A stretch of DNA of 31,375 bases from Polyrhizophydium stewartii. Lineage: Eukaryota > Chytridiomycota > Chytridiomycetes > Rhizophydiales. Every line of letters begins with the position of its first letter. The stretch's first letter is position 1. Made by a program: the position numbers and the translations under genes. The notes under the pieces were generated by a model. It worked only from the letters and a program-made list of their open reading frames with translations. It was not told the origin of the DNA and made no database searches. This document shows, piece by piece, positions 29,958-31,375 of this stretch. Location: positions 1-31,375 of the forward strand of contig JADGIZ010000068.1 of NCBI GenBank assembly GCA_027604665.1, written 5' to 3'.

Positions 29958-30936
29958 GCCAATATGAATAAATAAAAAATAATTTAGGGGTGGAATACCA
30001 GCCAATGAGAAATAGGATAATAATAATGAAAGATTAAGATAAGGATTTTAAACCAGATAAATGAGAAATAAAATAAAATTCTTTTTAAGAATTATTAATA
30101 AGATATTAAATATAATTAAAATAATAAAAGAGATCCGAAGGCCATAAGAAAAATGATAAGAGATTAAAGTTAATAATAAATAACCTAAATGACTTTAACT
30201 TCAAAATCTTTTAATATAAATTAAACCAATTAAAATACTAGAAAGACCAATAATTTCTAATAATTGAAACCTAAGAAATGACCAGAAGTTAAAAGGAAAA
30301 TAAGATCTAAAAAGAGGATAAGAGTCATTTTAGGAATAATCATAATATATAAATTTCTATGGTACAAACCCTAATTTCATTAAAATAGGTTAACATAAAG
30401 TCATAAATAATATCTCATGATTAGAAAATAAATAATATATATAGCATCAAAATGTAAATCACCTACATTTGAATAAAATCTAAATAATATTTAATAAAAA
30501 GAAAGTAGTACTTATCATAATATATTTTAAAGTCATTGATAAAGTTTTAGGATTCATAAGTATTATAAAATATATAATTCCCAAGATATAATAGTTAATA
30601 CTAAATCATAACTATTTAATAATAAACCTATACTAACTAAATTACACAATCTTGCTAGCAAGACTATTTATTTTAAATTTTCTAATAATTCTATATCTAA
30701 GTCTAAATTTAAATTGATAATTAAATTATCTATATTTCTGATGAGGTTATATATGTATCTATTTTTACTACCCCATCATATAAGAATATCTCATTTCTAA
30801 TATTTCCTGATGTTTGAGGTATAGGTAAATAAAAACCTATTAATAATGTAATATAACTAAATAAAATTAATTTTGTTATTCGATTTAGGACCTGTTTATC
30901 ATGAGTTAGATAAGCCTAATATTGATTTAAGATCAT
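29958..30936 (-). pseudogene. nad2: nad2-like gene with in-frame stops and two frame changes
   Basis: NADH dehydrogenase subunit 2 is a proton-pumping membrane subunit of complex I. On the minus strand its landmarks appear in order. LNRI lies at 30877-30888 (frame open 30915-30733), then LYDGVVKIDTY. SYDLVLTIISWEL follows, with the usual nine-residue spacing from D to E. Next come TLKYIM, KLGFVP (30360-30377), IKRF and SHLGYLLL (30171-30194). NPYLNLSLLLSYFSLAGIPP follows (SLAGIPPL at 29985-30008). From about 30560 to 29958 one frame holds throughout, yet it contains TAG at 30480 and 30357 and TAA at 30390, 30330, 30195 and 30048, plus TGA where Trp is plausible. Two frame changes are needed, near 30735 and 30560. 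ATG at 30934-30936 is a possible start, but a TAG follows at 30916. At about 326 codons it is shorter than fungal nad2 (roughly 480-580) and lacks the C-terminal third. Confidence 0.72.
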
Positions 30937-31375
30937 TCCTATACTTAAACTCAATTAGTATAAATAAAGTATATATTATAATTTGATACTTTTATTTAAA
31001 TATTAATAACTATAGTTAACTATCATCTGAAATAATAAAAGATATTATTTTTAACTGTATTAATTAGATGTTATAGTAATAGATGTTAGCATAAGCCTAT
31101 ACTAGAACTCACACGTGACGATCTAAATTTATTGATTAATGGTACTTATTATAGCCTATAATAAATCATAATTTCTAGTATTTAAACATCTAAAAATGAA
31201 ATTTTAATTATATGATCTACAATCGCTTTTCTATGTGGGAATCAAATCTCTAGTTTTTGGATCTTTTAACATATTTATCAAGTAATAAATCAATATATTA
31301 AACTTTAAATCTTAATCTACCACCTTTACCTAAAGAATTTTTATGATAATACTTAAGTATTTAATAACTTTATTG
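30937..31375. other. AT-rich region upstream of nad2-like gene, unassigned
   Basis: A minus-strand reading SLGKGGRLRFKV near 31340-31300 is basic and glycine-rich and could be a ribosomal-protein fragment, but stops follow and no family can be named. The window ends here. Confidence 0.35.

Overview
The window looks like mitochondrial DNA, most likely fungal. It is AT-rich with small GC-rich palindromic islands. Its one intact gene is an organelle-type tRNA-Tyr with a long variable arm (minus strand, 7353-7432). The clearest protein homology is to NADH dehydrogenase subunit 2, a mitochondrial gene, at the right end. The fungal call rests on the N-terminal pattern of that nad2-like frame and on a possible LAGLIDADG endonuclease relic near 26.1 kb. 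The species cannot be named from the sequence.

Layout. (1) 1-15.1 kb: AT-rich spacer studded with composite GC clusters built from a small set of reusable hairpin modules, plus many short AT/GC mini-hairpins. The tRNA-Tyr gene lies here, and no protein gene could be supported. (2) 15.15-15.23 kb: a GC-rich segment closed by a perfect 11-bp stem, possibly a structured RNA. (3) 15.36-19.57 kb: gene-free low-complexity DNA. G exceeds C up to about 16.65 kb, then C strongly exceeds G, so strand asymmetry switches sharply. (4) 19.57-20.9 kb: a higher-complexity island of different composition, holding the longest open frame (151 codons, minus) and nothing recognised. (5) 20.9-28.1 kb: AT-rich spacer with short direct and tandem repeats, a possible LAGLIDADG relic and an isolated copy of one GC module. 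(6) 28.1-31.4 kb: AT-rich spacer ending in a nad2-like region on the minus strand. It keeps nad2 motifs in the right order but carries in-frame stops and needs two frame changes.

No working operon or pathway can be reconstructed. The most informative signals are the disrupted but colinear nad2, the modular GC elements whose copies differ by gain or loss of an inner payload and by compensatory stem changes, and the skew switch near 16.65 kb. All calls come from reading by eye; no database search was run.
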